Source of the DNA: Streptomyces griseocarneus
GTDB taxonomy: Bacteria > Actinomycetota > Actinomycetes > Streptomycetales > Streptomycetaceae
Assembly: GCA_003674045.1 (NCBI GenBank)
Contig: PENC01000016.1
Span: 1 to 64,000 of the forward strand
Direction: 5' to 3'
Length of the DNA stretch: 64,000 nt
A program made the position numbers and the translations under genes. A model generated the notes under the pieces. That model made no database searches. It was not told where the DNA came from and was given only the letters and a program-made list of their open reading frames with translations. Each line of letters opens with the position of its first letter. Positions within the stretch are counted from its first letter, which is position 1. Shown piece by piece: positions 25,193-33,630 of the stretch.

Positions 25193-26248
25193 GTGCAGGA
25201 AATCCACGATGCTCCCCTCGCCCCCCTGACCACGTTCCGGCTGGGCGGCCCCGCCACCCGCCTGGTCACCGCCACCACCGACGACGAGGTGATCGCGGCC
25301 GTTCGCGAAGCCGACGCGGCCGGCACCCCGCTGCTGGTCATCGGTGGCGGCAGCAACCTGGTCATCTCCGACAAGGGCTTCGAGGGCACCGCCCTGCGCA
25401 TCGCCACCACCGGCTTCACCCTCGACGGCACCGACCTCGAGCTCGCCGCGGGCGAGAACTGGTCCGACGCCGTCGCCCGCACCGTCGAGGCCGGGCTCGC
25501 CGGTGTCGAGTGCCTCGCCGGGATCCCCGGTTCCGCCGGCGCCACCCCGATCCAGAACGTCGGCGCGTACGGCCAGGAGGTCTCCTCCACGATCACCGAG
25601 GTCGTCGCCTACGACCGGCAGGCCGACGAGGTCGTCACCCTCACCAACGAGGAGTGCGCCTTCTCCTACCGGCACAGCCGCTTCAAGCAGGACCCCACCC
25701 GTCATGTCGTCCTCCGCGTCCGCTTCCGGCTGGAGGACGCGGGCGGGCTCTCCGCGCCCCTGAAGTACGCCGAGACCGCCCGCGCGCTCGGCGTCGAGGC
25801 CGGCGACCGGGTCCCCGCCGCCCAGGCCCGCGCCACCGTGCTGAAGCTGCGCGGCGGCAAGGGCATGGTCCTCGACCCGGAGGACCACGACACGTGGTCC
25901 GCGGGCTCCTTCTTCACCAACCCTGTCCTCACGGAGGACGAGTACGAGCGCTTCCTCGTCCGCGTCGCCGAGCGGCTCGGCGAGGGCGTCGTACCGCCCG
26001 CCTACCCGGCGGGGGACGGGCACACGAAGACGTCCGCGGCCTGGCTGATCGACAAGGCGGGCTTCACCAAGGGATACGGCGAGGGGCCCGCGCGTATCTC
26101 GACCAAGCACACGCTTGCCCTGACCAACCGCGGCTCCGCCACGACGGAAGATCTCCTCGCGCTCGCACGCGAGGTCCGCGACGGCGTGCGGGCTGCATTT
26201 GGGGTGACCCTCGTCAATGAGCCCGTGACGGTCGGGGTGACCCTCTAG
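25193..26248 (+). CDS. murB: UDP-N-acetylenolpyruvoylglucosamine reductase
   Basis: Flavoenzyme that reduces UDP-GlcNAc-enolpyruvate to UDP-MurNAc with NADPH, the second committed step of peptidoglycan synthesis. The FAD-binding segment has IGGGSNLVISDKGFEG and AGIPGSAGATPIQNVGAYGQEV (split here: AGIPGSAGATPIQNV). The substrate site includes YRHSRFK, the proton donor Ser lies in WSAGSFFTNPV, and the C-terminal Glu in VNEPVTVG. GTG 25193 (VQEIHDAPLAP) gives 351 residues; the longer reading adds 18 residues from repeat-like sequence. It stands alone between the two arms of an inverted repeat. Confidence 0.93.
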   Translation: MQEIHDAPLAPLTTFRLGGPATRLVTATTDDEVIAAVREADAAGTPLLVIGGGSNLVISDKGFEGTALRIATTGFTLDGTDLELAAGENWSDAVARTVEAGLAGVECLAGIPGSAGATPIQNVGAYGQEVSSTITEVVAYDRQADEVVTLTNEECAFSYRHSRFKQDPTRHVVLRVRFRLEDAGGLSAPLKYAETARALGVEAGDRVPAAQARATVLKLRGGKGMVLDPEDHDTWSAGSFFTNPVLTEDEYERFLVRVAERLGEGVVPPAYPAGDGHTKTSAAWLIDKAGFTKGYGEGPARISTKHTLALTNRGSATTEDLLALAREVRDGVRAAFGVTLVNEPVTVGVTL

Positions 26249-26303
26249 CCGGGGCTGCGCCCCGGACCCCCGCGCCCACCGGGGAGCGTCTTGCGCCCCA
26301 TAC

Positions 26304-26361
26304 GCGGCTGCGGGTCCGTCGTGGCCGGTCGCGCAGTTCCCCGCGCCCCTGACGGGGCGCG
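26304..26361. repeat. Dispersed intergenic repeat, class A (copy 3)
   Basis: This short copy begins GCGGCTGCGGGTCCGTCGTG and ends in the hairpin cgcgcccctgacggggcgcg, just after murB. The 362-base gap between murB and add contains this element and the right arm at 26415-26620 and no gene. Confidence 0.6.
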
Positions 26362-26414
26362 CCACCCCGAGCCCCGCGGAGAGCCGGAAGCAGCGGAGGC
26401 GCCCCCTGCCTGAC

Positions 26415-26620
26415 AGCCGACCTCCGGTGGAGGGGGCGGGGCCGGAGGGCGGGTTCTGAAACGACGGTGCACTGTCACGGCTCCCTACCCGGATCGGCCG
26501 CACGCACCGCGTTTCAGGTTCCGGCCGGAGGCCACGCCCCCGGCCCACACACAACCCAAGGGGCGCGGGGAACGGCGCGACCAGCCACAACGCACCCCGC
26601 AGACAAAACGCTACGCCGAC
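26415..26620 (-). repeat. Right arm of the 206-bp inverted repeat around murB (class B)
   Basis: Inverted copy of 24785-24990. It contains the last ten coding bases of add (minus strand gtcggcgtag, positions 26620-26611) exactly as the left arm contains the end of the MFS gene. The two arms are about 1.4 kb apart and bracket only murB. Confidence 0.85.
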
Positions 26621-27630
26621 AGCCACCCCTCCACCCCCGCCAGCAGAGCCGTCCGCACGGACTCCGGCGCGCGTGACGCGCGGATCGACTGCCGCGCCAG
26701 CTCCGCCAGCTCCGCGTCCGTGAAGCCGTGATGCTCGCGCGCGAGCGCGTACTGCGCGGCGAGGCGGGAGCCGAAGAGGAGCGGGTCGTCGGCGCCCAGC
26801 GCTATGGGGACGCCCGCTTCGAAGAGGGTGCGGAGCGGCACGTCGGACGGTTTCTCGTAGACGCCCAGGGCCACATTCGAGGACGGGCACACCTCGCACG
26901 TCACCTGCCGCTCAGCGAGCCGACGCAGCAGGCGGGGGTCCTCCGCGGCGCGGACGCCGTGCCCGACGCGGCCCGCGCGCAGGTCGTCCAGGCAGTCGCG
27001 GACGCTGCTGGGGCCCGAGAGCTCGCCGCCGTGCGGCACGGCGAGGAGGCCGCCCTCCCGGGCGATGTCGAAGGCGCGGTCGAAGTCCCGGGCGAGTCCG
27101 CGCCGCTCGTCGTTGGAGAGGCCGAAGCCGACGACGCCCCGGTCGGCGTAGCGCACGGCGAGCCGGGCGAGGGTGCGGGCGTCCAGGGGGTGCTTCATGC
27201 GGTTGGCGGCGACGACGAGCCGCATGCCGAGCCCGGTGTCCCGGGAGGCCGTCTCCACGGCGTCCAGGATGATCTCCAGCGCGGGGATGAGACCGCCTAG
27301 CCGGGGTGCGTACGAGGTCGGGTCGACCTGGATCTCCAGCCAGCCGGAGCCGTCGCGGACGTCCTCCTCGGCGGCCTCGCGCACCAGCCGCTGGATGTCC
27401 TCGGGGGAGCGCAGGCAGGAGCGGGCGATGTCGTAGAGCCGCTGGAAGCGGAACCAGCCGCGCTCGTCCGTGGCCCGCAGCTGCGGGGGCTCCCCGCCGC
27501 TCAGCGCGTCGGGCAGGTGCACCCCGTACTTGTCGGCGAGCTCCAGCAGCGTGGACGGCCGCATGGACCCGGTGAAGTGCAGGTGCAGATGGGCCTTCGG
27601 CAGTGCGCGGACGTCACGAACGTTCTCCAT
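26611..27630 (-). CDS. add: Adenosine deaminase family protein
   Basis: Zinc hydrolase that would deaminate adenosine or deoxyadenosine to inosine. 339 residues: metal motif KAHLHLHFTGSM (His16, His18), the catalytic block VPHGGELSGPSSV (His and Glu), VGHGVRAAEDP, and the last metal site ALGADDPLLFGS. The Asp that usually follows the first metal motif (HLDG) is replaced here (HFTG), which is seen in some relatives and could shift substrate use. ATG 27630 has agga seven bases before it. Convergent with murB; the stop lies in the inverted repeat. Confidence 0.85.
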   Translation of the reverse strand: MENVRDVRALPKAHLHLHFTGSMRPSTLLELADKYGVHLPDALSGGEPPQLRATDERGWFRFQRLYDIARSCLRSPEDIQRLVREAAEEDVRDGSGWLEIQVDPTSYAPRLGGLIPALEIILDAVETASRDTGLGMRLVVAANRMKHPLDARTLARLAVRYADRGVVGFGLSNDERRGLARDFDRAFDIAREGGLLAVPHGGELSGPSSVRDCLDDLRAGRVGHGVRAAEDPRLLRRLAERQVTCEVCPSSNVALGVYEKPSDVPLRTLFEAGVPIALGADDPLLFGSRLAAQYALAREHHGFTDAELAELARQSIRASRAPESVRTALLAGVEGWLSA

Positions 27631-27704
27631 TGGCAGATCCTGCCGCACGGACCACGCCGACCGGAAGGCACTTTTCCTGATCGCCCGGATCGAGGCACAG
27701 GACC

Positions 27705-27743
27705 GAAAAAACATCCGGGCTCCCGGCAACGGCCGGGAGCCCG
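27705..27743 (-). terminator. Intrinsic terminator after aspC (minus strand)
   Basis: cgggctcccggc (27716-27727) pairs with gccgggagcccg (27732-27743) around aacg. On the minus strand the stem is followed after a few bases by six T, since the plus strand has aaaaaa at 27706-27711. It separates aspC from add. Confidence 0.85.
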
Positions 27744-27770
27744 TACAGCCCGTACGACGGACCGCCGTCG

Positions 27771-29015
27771 CTACTTGGCCTCGGCCAGCAGCTTCTGGAT
27801 CCGCGAGATGCCCTCGACCAGGTCCTCGTCGCCCAGGGCGTAGGACAGGCGGAGGTAGCCCGGCGTGCCGAAGGCCTCGCCCGGGACGACCGCGACCTCG
27901 ACCTCGTCGAGGATCAGGGCGGCCAGCTCGACGGAGGTCGCGGGCCGCCGGCCGCGGATCTCCTTGCCGAGCAGCTCCTTGACCGACGGGTAGGCGTAGA
28001 ACGCGCCCTCCGGCTCCGGGCAGAACACGCCGTCGATCTCGTTGAGCATGCGCACGATCGTGCGACGGCGGCGGTCGAAGGCGACCTTCATCTCCTCGAC
28101 GGCCTCCAGGCTGCCGGAGACGGCGGCCAGCGCGGCGGCCTGCGCGACGTTGGAGACGTTGGACGTGGCGTGCGACTGGAGGTTGGTCGCGGCCTTCACG
28201 ACGTCCTTCGGGCCGATGATCCAGCCCACGCGCCAGCCCGTCATCGCGTACGTCTTGGCGACACCGTTGACCACGATGCACTTGTCGCGCAGCTCCGGCA
28301 CCACGACCGGCAGGGAGGAGAACTCGGCGTCGCCGTAGACCAGGTGCTCGTAGATCTCGTCGGTCAGCACCCACAGACCGTGCTCGGCGGCCCAGCGGCC
28401 GATCTCCTCGACCTGCTCACGGCTGTAGACCGCGCCGGTGGGGTTCGAGGGGGAGACGAAGAGCAGGACCTTGGTCCGCTCGGTGCGGGCCGCCTCCAGC
28501 TGCTCGACGGAGACGCGGTAGTTCGTCGTCTCGTCCGCGACGACCTCCACCGGCACGCCGCCCGCGAGGCGGATCGACTCCGGGTAGGTGGTCCAGTACG
28601 GGGCGGGCACGATGACCTCGTCGCCCGGGTCGAGGATCGCGGCGAACGCCTCGTAGATCGCCTGCTTGCCGCCGTTGGTCACCAGCACCTGGGAGGCGTC
28701 GACCTCGTAGCCGGAGTCGCGCAGCGTCTTGGCGGCGATCGCGGTCTTCAGCTCGGGGAGGCCGCCTGCGGGCGTGTAGCGGTGGAAGCGCGGGTTGCGG
28801 CACGCCTCGACCGCGGCCTCGACGATGTAGCCGGGTGTGGGGAAGTCCGGCTCGCCCGCGCCGAAGCCGATCACCGGGCGCCCGGCGGCCTTGAGGGCCT
28901 TGGCCTTGGCGTCCACGGCGAGGGTGGCGGACTCGGAGATCGCACCGATCCGGGCGGACACCCGGCGCTCGGTGGGGGACTGGACGGAGGGCTCGGAAGG
29001 AGTCGCAGCGGTCAT
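27771..29015 (-). CDS. aspC: Pyridoxal-phosphate aminotransferase class I (aspartate aminotransferase type)
   Basis: Transfers the amino group between aspartate (or a related amino acid) and 2-oxoglutarate. 414 residues with fold-type I motifs: FGAGEPDFPTP, YTPAGGLPELKTAIA, TNGGKQAIYEAFAAILDPGDEV (cut here to TNGGKQAIYEAFA), FVSPSNPTGAVYS, the Asp of LTDEIYEHLVYG that binds the pyridine nitrogen, the Schiff-base Lys in NGVAKTYAMTGWRVGW, and the substrate Arg in GYLRLSYAL. ATG 29015 has a poor ribosome site, but the family N-terminus fits. In this neighbourhood the gene is usually annotated aspC. Confidence 0.9.
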   Translation of the reverse strand: MTAATPSEPSVQSPTERRVSARIGAISESATLAVDAKAKALKAAGRPVIGFGAGEPDFPTPGYIVEAAVEACRNPRFHRYTPAGGLPELKTAIAAKTLRDSGYEVDASQVLVTNGGKQAIYEAFAAILDPGDEVIVPAPYWTTYPESIRLAGGVPVEVVADETTNYRVSVEQLEAARTERTKVLLFVSPSNPTGAVYSREQVEEIGRWAAEHGLWVLTDEIYEHLVYGDAEFSSLPVVVPELRDKCIVVNGVAKTYAMTGWRVGWIIGPKDVVKAATNLQSHATSNVSNVAQAAALAAVSGSLEAVEEMKVAFDRRRRTIVRMLNEIDGVFCPEPEGAFYAYPSVKELLGKEIRGRRPATSVELAALILDEVEVAVVPGEAFGTPGYLRLSYALGDEDLVEGISRIQKLLAEAK

Positions 29016-29211
29016 GCAGGCATCGTCCCAGACCCGGGACGAACGGGGCACATGTGCTGCGGACCGCGGCCGCTTCGGGTGGGGTCCGGGTGGCGCTGTT
29101 CGACGTCTGCCCCCGGAGCACGTACACTCAACCGTCGTTGGCCCTCGACGGCGCAATCGGCACACGCACTCCGTGCGTACGGCCGGATGCTGTAGGTTGG
29201 GGGAACCACAA

Positions 29212-29284
29212 AGGGTCGTAGCTCAATTGGTAGAGCACTGGTCTCCAAAACCAGCGGTTGGGGGTTCAAGTCCCTTCGGCCCTG
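29212..29284 (+). tRNA. tRNA-Trp (anticodon CCA)
   Basis: 73 bases. The acceptor AGGGTCG pairs with CGGCCCT (one wobble), discriminator G. Anticodon stem CTGGT/ACCAG with loop CTCCAAA gives CCA. tRNA-Trp before secE-nusG is the conserved actinobacterial order. Confidence 0.96.
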
Positions 29285-29395
29285 CTACACGCATCGTTTC
29301 CAGGGTGCGTGCACATGCGTACGTACTGAAATGCACCGCCGTGCGGCTCACCCGGGCGCGGCACGGCTCACGACCCGGATTCAGGTGAGGACGTA

Positions 29396-29686
29396 GTGAC
29401 GGAAGCCCTTGGCTCCACCGCGACGCCTGAGAGCGGTCGTCCCGAGGACGAGGTGGCCGTCAAGAAGGGCCGCCGTGGCGGGAAGCGCGGGAAGAAGGGC
29501 CCTCTGGGCCGCCTCGCGCTGTTCTACCGTCAGATCGTCGCCGAACTCCGCAAGGTCGTCTGGCCCACTCGTGGCCAGCTCTCCACGTACACCACCGTGG
29601 TGATCGCCTTTGTCGTCGTCGTCATCGGCCTGGTCACCGTGATTGACTATGGGTTCTCCCAAGCCGTCAAGTACGTCTTCGGCTGA
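29396..29686 (+). CDS. secE: Preprotein translocase subunit SecE
   Basis: 96-residue membrane subunit that clamps SecY. It has a charged N-terminal tail rich in Gly/Lys/Arg, the amphipathic helix FYRQIVAELRKVVWPTRGQL, and one transmembrane helix (about residues 64-88, VVIAFVVVVIGLVTVIDY). This is the single-helix form. GTG 29396 follows gtgagga. nusG follows 80 bases on. Confidence 0.94.
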   Translation: MTEALGSTATPESGRPEDEVAVKKGRRGGKRGKKGPLGRLALFYRQIVAELRKVVWPTRGQLSTYTTVVIAFVVVVIGLVTVIDYGFSQAVKYVFG

Positions 29687-29766
29687 ACCCGCGCGTAAGG
29701 CGGCTCCCTCGGGGAGTGCGCCTCTATCGCACGTTCCACCCCTTGAAGCCAGGAAGAAGCAGCCAC

Positions 29767-30651
29767 GTGTCTGACCCGAACCTGAACGACGCCGCCGACT
29801 CCGTCGAGGCGACTGAGGCCGACGTGGACGCGGCTGTTTCCGCCGAGGCCGAGGGCGACGACACCGCGCAGGAGATCGTCGAGAACGCCGACGGCATCGA
29901 CGAGCTCGACGCCGAGGACGCCACCGCCGGTGAGCCCGCCGAGCAGGCCGCGCTCCACGTCGAGGGCGACGCCGAGTCCGAGGCCGCCGCCGCGGTCGAG
30001 GCCGACGAGGTGCCCGCCGAGGAGCCGGTCGCGGTCGACCCGGTCGCCGCGCTCCGCGAGGAGCTCCGCGGTCTGCCGGGCGAGTGGTACGTCATCCACA
30101 CCTACGCGGGTTACGAGAACCGCGTGAAGACCAACCTCGAGCAGCGCGCCGTCTCGCTCAACGTCGAGGACTACATCTTCCAGGCCGAGGTGCCGCAGGA
30201 GGAGGTCGTCCAGATCAAGAACGGCGACCGCCGCACCGTCCGCCAGAACAAGCTCCCCGGCTATGTGCTGGTGCGCATGGACCTGACGAACGAGTCCTGG
30301 GGCGTCGTCCGCAACACCCCGGGTGTCACCGGCTTCGTCGGCAACGCCTACGACCCGTACCCGCTGACCCTGGACGAGATCGTCAAGATGCTCGCCCCGG
30401 AGGCCGAGGAGAAGGCCGCCCGCGAGGCCGCCGAGGCCGAGGGCAAGCCCGCCCCGCAGCGCAAGGTCGAGGTCCAGGTGCTGGACTTCGAGGTGGGCGA
30501 CTCGGTCACCGTCACCGACGGCCCGTTCGCGACGCTCCAGGCGACGATCAACGAGATCAACGCCGACTCGAAGAAGGTCAAGGGCCTGGTCGAGATCTTC
30601 GGTCGCGAGACCCCGGTCGAGCTGAGCTTCGACCAGATCCAGAAGAACTGA
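29767..30651 (+). CDS. nusG: Transcription termination/antitermination protein NusG
   Basis: Elongation factor that binds the RNA polymerase clamp and couples it to the ribosome or Rho. Residues 1-100 are a strongly acidic Asp/Glu/Ala tail typical of Streptomyces. The NGN domain starts at EWYVIHTYAGYENRVKTNLE and continues to NTPGVTGFVGNAYDPYPL. An acidic/Lys linker follows, then the KOW domain (FEVGDSVTVTDGPFATLQAT). GTG 29767 has aggaagaag upstream; the in-frame reading from 29716 covers the ribosome site and is rejected. Confidence 0.94.
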   Translation: MSDPNLNDAADSVEATEADVDAAVSAEAEGDDTAQEIVENADGIDELDAEDATAGEPAEQAALHVEGDAESEAAAAVEADEVPAEEPVAVDPVAALREELRGLPGEWYVIHTYAGYENRVKTNLEQRAVSLNVEDYIFQAEVPQEEVVQIKNGDRRTVRQNKLPGYVLVRMDLTNESWGVVRNTPGVTGFVGNAYDPYPLTLDEIVKMLAPEAEEKAAREAAEAEGKPAPQRKVEVQVLDFEVGDSVTVTDGPFATLQATINEINADSKKVKGLVEIFGRETPVELSFDQIQKN

Positions 30652-30669
30652 CCCAGAACCCAGAACCAC

Positions 30670-30712
30670 CCGAGAGGCCAGACCGGAACCCCGGTCTGGC
30701 CTCTCGGTTTTT
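30670..30712 (+). terminator. Intrinsic terminator after nusG
   Basis: A perfect 17-bp stem (30670-30686 with 30691-30707, ccgagaggccagaccgg on the left) with loop aacc and five T at 30708-30712. Confidence 0.93.
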
Positions 30713-30804
30713 GGCTGCGGCACGTTACCCGTTATCGTGGTGCGGTATGCCTGCGCGCACTGTGCGCATGGCAAAAAAACTCTCACTAGGACCCGGAGAG
30801 AGCA

Positions 30805-31239
30805 ATGCCTCCCAAGAAGAAGAAGATCACGGGGCTTATCAAGCTCCAGATCAGCGCCGGTGCCGCGAACCCGGCTCCGCCGGTCGGCCCCGCGCTGGGT
30901 CAGCACGGCGTCAACATCATGGAGTTCTGCAAGGCCTACAACGCCGCGACCGAGTCGCAGCGTGGCATGGTCGTGCCGGTGGAGATCACGGTCTACGAGG
31001 ACCGTTCCTTCACCTTCGTGACCAAGACTCCGCCGGCCGCGAAGCTGATCCTCAAGGCTGCGGGCGTGGAGAAGGGCTCCGGCGAGCCGCACAAGACCAA
31101 GGTCGCCAAGATCACCGAGGCGCAGGTCCGCGAGATCGCCACCACCAAGATGCCCGACCTGAACGCCAACGACCTGGACGCCGCGTCGAAGATCATCGCC
31201 GGCACCGCCCGTTCCATGGGCATCACGGTCGAGGGCTGA
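30805..31239 (+). CDS. rplK: 50S ribosomal protein L11
   Basis: 144-residue protein of the GTPase-associated centre. Pro-rich N-terminal domain with [20 protein letters not shown] (thiopeptide contact region) and [16 protein letters not shown], then the rRNA-binding C-terminal domain with [16 protein letters not shown] and [21 protein letters not shown] 30805 follows ggagag. It is paired with rplA 76 bases downstream. Confidence 0.96.
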
Positions 31240-31315
31240 TCAGCCACTCTGCAGTACCCGTGGGAGGGCCAGCGCCGGCCCGTACCACGACCTCCATCAC
31301 CACTGAGGAGCACCA

Positions 31316-32032
31316 GTGAAGCGCAGCAAGACTCTCCGCGCTGCGGACGCCAAGATCGAGGCGGAGCGCCTGTACGCCCCGCTCGAGGCCGTCCGTATCG
31401 CCAAGGAGACCTCCAGCACCAAGTTCGACGGCACCGTCGAGGTCGCCATGCGTCTGGGCGTCGACCCGCGCAAGGCCGACCAGATGGTCCGTGGCACCGT
31501 GAACCTTCCGCACGGCACCGGTAAGACCGCCCGGGTCCTGGTCTTCGCGACCGGCGACCGTGCCGAGGCCGCGCGTGCCGCGGGCGCCGACATCGTCGGT
31601 GCCGACGAGCTGATCGACGAGGTCGCGAAGGGCCGTCTGGACTTCGACTCCGTCGTCGCCACCCCGGACCTCATGGGCAAGGTCGGCCGCCTCGGCCGCG
31701 TCCTCGGCCCCCGTGGTCTGATGCCGAACCCGAAGACCGGCACGGTCACCCCCGACGTGGCGAAGGCTGTCACGGAGATCAAGGGCGGCAAGATCGAGTT
31801 CCGCGTCGACAAGCACTCGAACCTGCACTTCATCATCGGCAAGGTCTCCTTCGACGAGACCAAGCTGGTGGAGAACTACGCCGCGGCGCTCGAGGAGATC
31901 ACGCGTCTCAAGCCGTCGGCCGCCAAGGGTCGCTACATCAAGAAGACCACCATCACCACCACGATGGGCCCCGGCATCTCGGTCGACCCGAACCGCACCC
32001 GCAACCTCCTCGTCGAGGACGAGACGGTCTGA
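31316..32032 (+). CDS. rplA: 50S ribosomal protein L1
   Basis: 238-residue protein of the L1 stalk, and in other bacteria the repressor of its own L11-L1 mRNA. Visible motifs: KFDGTVEVAMRLGVDPRKAD, RGTVNLPHGTGKTARVLVFA, GPRGLMPNPKTGTVTPDV (the RNA-binding signature) and TTMGPGISVDP. GTG 31316 with gaggagcac upstream. An L1 binding site in the leader of rplK was not recognisable by eye. Confidence 0.96.
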   Translation: MKRSKTLRAADAKIEAERLYAPLEAVRIAKETSSTKFDGTVEVAMRLGVDPRKADQMVRGTVNLPHGTGKTARVLVFATGDRAEAARAAGADIVGADELIDEVAKGRLDFDSVVATPDLMGKVGRLGRVLGPRGLMPNPKTGTVTPDVAKAVTEIKGGKIEFRVDKHSNLHFIIGKVSFDETKLVENYAAALEEITRLKPSAAKGRYIKKTTITTTMGPGISVDPNRTRNLLVEDETV

Positions 32033-32069
32033 AACTGACCGCTCGGAGCGCGTAGCGCGTCGATCCAAG

Positions 32070-32113
32070 GGCTGGGCCCCGCACCTCTCAGGAGGCGCGG
32101 GGCCCAGCCTTTT
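32070..32113 (+). terminator. Intrinsic terminator after rplA
   Basis: GGCTGGGCCCCGC (32070-32082) pairs perfectly with GCGGGGCCCAGCC (32097-32109), followed by tttt. Confidence 0.9.
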
Positions 32114-32311
32114 CGCATGCTCCCCCGGCCCCGGAACTTTGCCTTCCAGGCCCCGGATCCTCCCGTTCCGGCCCTTGATCCGATCTTGATGTCAATTGAT
32201 GTGCTTATTCGATGGGGGAGTGTCGGTGCGGAGGTCTACGATCCTGGTGATCGCCATGTCATGACCACATATGGCGGCTGATGTCGTATTTCCAGGATTC
32301 TGGGGGAGATC

Positions 32312-33244
32312 ATGCGTTCGACCTACCGCACCACGGCGGGTGCCCTGCTCTCCGTGGCGCTGCTGTGCGGCACCGCGGCCTGTTCCGGCGGCGGCGAGGG
32401 CAAGGCGGCCCCGAAGGCCGGCACGTCCGCGGAGGCGAAGGACAGCGGCCGTCAGGGGGCGGGGAAGCCCGCGGACGCGGCGGCCGTGGCCGAGGTGCGG
32501 AACGCCGCGAGCAAGGCCGAGGAGATCACCTCGCTCTCGTACACGATGAGTGGCCGGATGCCGGGGACCGGCACCGTCGAGGGCAAGGCCTCCATGAGCA
32601 TGAAGCCGCAGGCCCTGCAGATGACGATGGACGTCAAGGGCGCCACGGCCGACGCGAGCGGCGAGATGGAGATGCGTGTCGTGGACGGCGCCTTCTACAT
32701 GCGGGCCGCCGACAAGGGCGACGCCGCCGCGAAGTGGATCAAGTTCGACCTGAAGGCCATGCAGGACGCCCAGGGCGGCGCGGGCGCGGGCGCCAAGGGG
32801 GGCATGGGCAGCGAGGCGAACCGCAACCCGGCCGACGACGCCGCGGGCATGGGCGCCGCGAAGGACCTCACCAAGGTCGGCGAGGAGACGGTCGACGGCG
32901 TGAAGACCACGCACTACACCGGCACCGCGACCCTCGACCAGCTCCGCCAGGACCTCAAGGGCAAGTCCCCCGAGGTCCGCGAGCGCCGTGAGAAGAACCT
33001 GGCGGAGCTCGAGAAGCTGGGCGCCGACAAGCTGGAGATGGACCTCTGGATCGACGGCAAGGGCCACACCAAGCAGTTCCGTACGCGCTCCGAGACCCGC
33101 AAGGGCCCGTACGACATGAGCATGAAGTTCCTCGACGTGAACAAGCCGGTCACGGTCCAGGCTCCGCCCGCCGACCAGGTCACGGACATGGCCGAGCTCG
33201 CCAGGAAGCTGCAGGAAGCAAAGGGCGCCGGCCAGGCGGCCTGA
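32312..33244 (+). CDS. Secreted lipoprotein, LppX/LprG-like
   Basis: 310-residue protein with a lipoprotein signal peptide: basic start MRSTYRT, hydrophobic core, lipobox LCGTAAC with the lipidated Cys at about 24, then a Gly/Ala/Lys-rich linker. The mature part has repeated beta-strand segments (SLSYTMSGRMPGTGTVEGKA, LQMTMDVKGATADASGEMEM) and ends with DLWIDGKGHTKQFRT, the pattern of LppX/LprA-F-G lipid carriers or related fold proteins. A Gly/Met insert (GGAGAGAKGGMGS) breaks it. It is a standalone gene between rplA and rplJ, with gggggag before the ATG. Ligand unknown. Confidence 0.78.
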   Translation: MRSTYRTTAGALLSVALLCGTAACSGGGEGKAAPKAGTSAEAKDSGRQGAGKPADAAAVAEVRNAASKAEEITSLSYTMSGRMPGTGTVEGKASMSMKPQALQMTMDVKGATADASGEMEMRVVDGAFYMRAADKGDAAAKWIKFDLKAMQDAQGGAGAGAKGGMGSEANRNPADDAAGMGAAKDLTKVGEETVDGVKTTHYTGTATLDQLRQDLKGKSPEVRERREKNLAELEKLGADKLEMDLWIDGKGHTKQFRTRSETRKGPYDMSMKFLDVNKPVTVQAPPADQVTDMAELARKLQEAKGAGQAA

Positions 33245-33253
33245 CGGGACGAG

Positions 33254-33312
33254 GGCGCCCCGTCAGGGGCGCGGGGAACTGCGCGACAAGCCCCCACCGG
33301 CCCGCACCCGCC
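33254..33312. repeat. Dispersed intergenic repeat, class A (copy 4, inverted)
   Basis: This element reads gcgccccgtcaggggcgcgg then gaactgcgcgac on the plus strand, so it is the reverse orientation of copies 1-3. The hairpin lies directly after the lipoprotein stop and may end its transcript. Confidence 0.6.
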
Positions 33313-33367
33313 CACGAAGCACAAGAGGCACCCCGATAGGCGCCGCCAAGGCACAGCGCACCCCGAT

Positions 33368-33397
33368 TTGATTTCCGCCGGAGGCGTGCCGTACCTT
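33368..33397 (+). promoter_or_regulatory. Probable rplJ promoter
   Basis: TTGATT (33368-33373) and TACCTT (33392-33397) have an 18-base spacer. It gives a leader of about 225 bases before rplJ, the length expected for L10-controlled mRNA. Confidence 0.55.
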
Positions 33398-33404
33398 GTT
33401 CCGG

Positions 33405-33630
33405 AAGCCAAAGACCGCTGGTCGTTGCTGTGCCTTCATCCTGAAGGCGTGGTGGCCGAAGGATCCGCTAGCTGCGGGCGACCTGCGCAGGTGATTCAGG
33501 AGTCGACTCCCGTGAGGACTGTGAAGTCCGAGCGGTCGAGGTACGCCCCGAGCGCCTGCGCCGGGGCGTTTCGTTTTGCCCAGGTCCCTTCGCGTAGCGG
33601 TCCGAATCACCCGGAAGGAGGCCGAGGCTC
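33405..33630 (+). promoter_or_regulatory. L10 mRNA leader
   Basis: A non-coding leader of about 225 bases before rplJ. In most bacteria this leader folds into a structure bound by the L10-L12 complex, which represses rplJ-rplL translation. Paired elements seen by eye include gggagtcgactccc-like pairing near 33498-33516 (gagtcgactc) and the hairpin listed at 33543. The assignment rests on position and length more than on a recognised binding core. Confidence 0.55.
33543..33577 (+). terminator. Attenuator-like hairpin in the rplJ leader
   Basis: ACGCCCCG (33543-33550) pairs with CGGGGCGT (33562-33569), followed by a T-rich stretch (tttcgtttt). It has the form of an intrinsic terminator but stands inside the rplJ leader, so partial termination or leader folding control is likely. 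Confidence 0.6.

Noticed and set aside
33245..33630. Peptide gene in the rplJ leader
   Set aside because: No ribosome site with a start codon; the region fits a structured leader.
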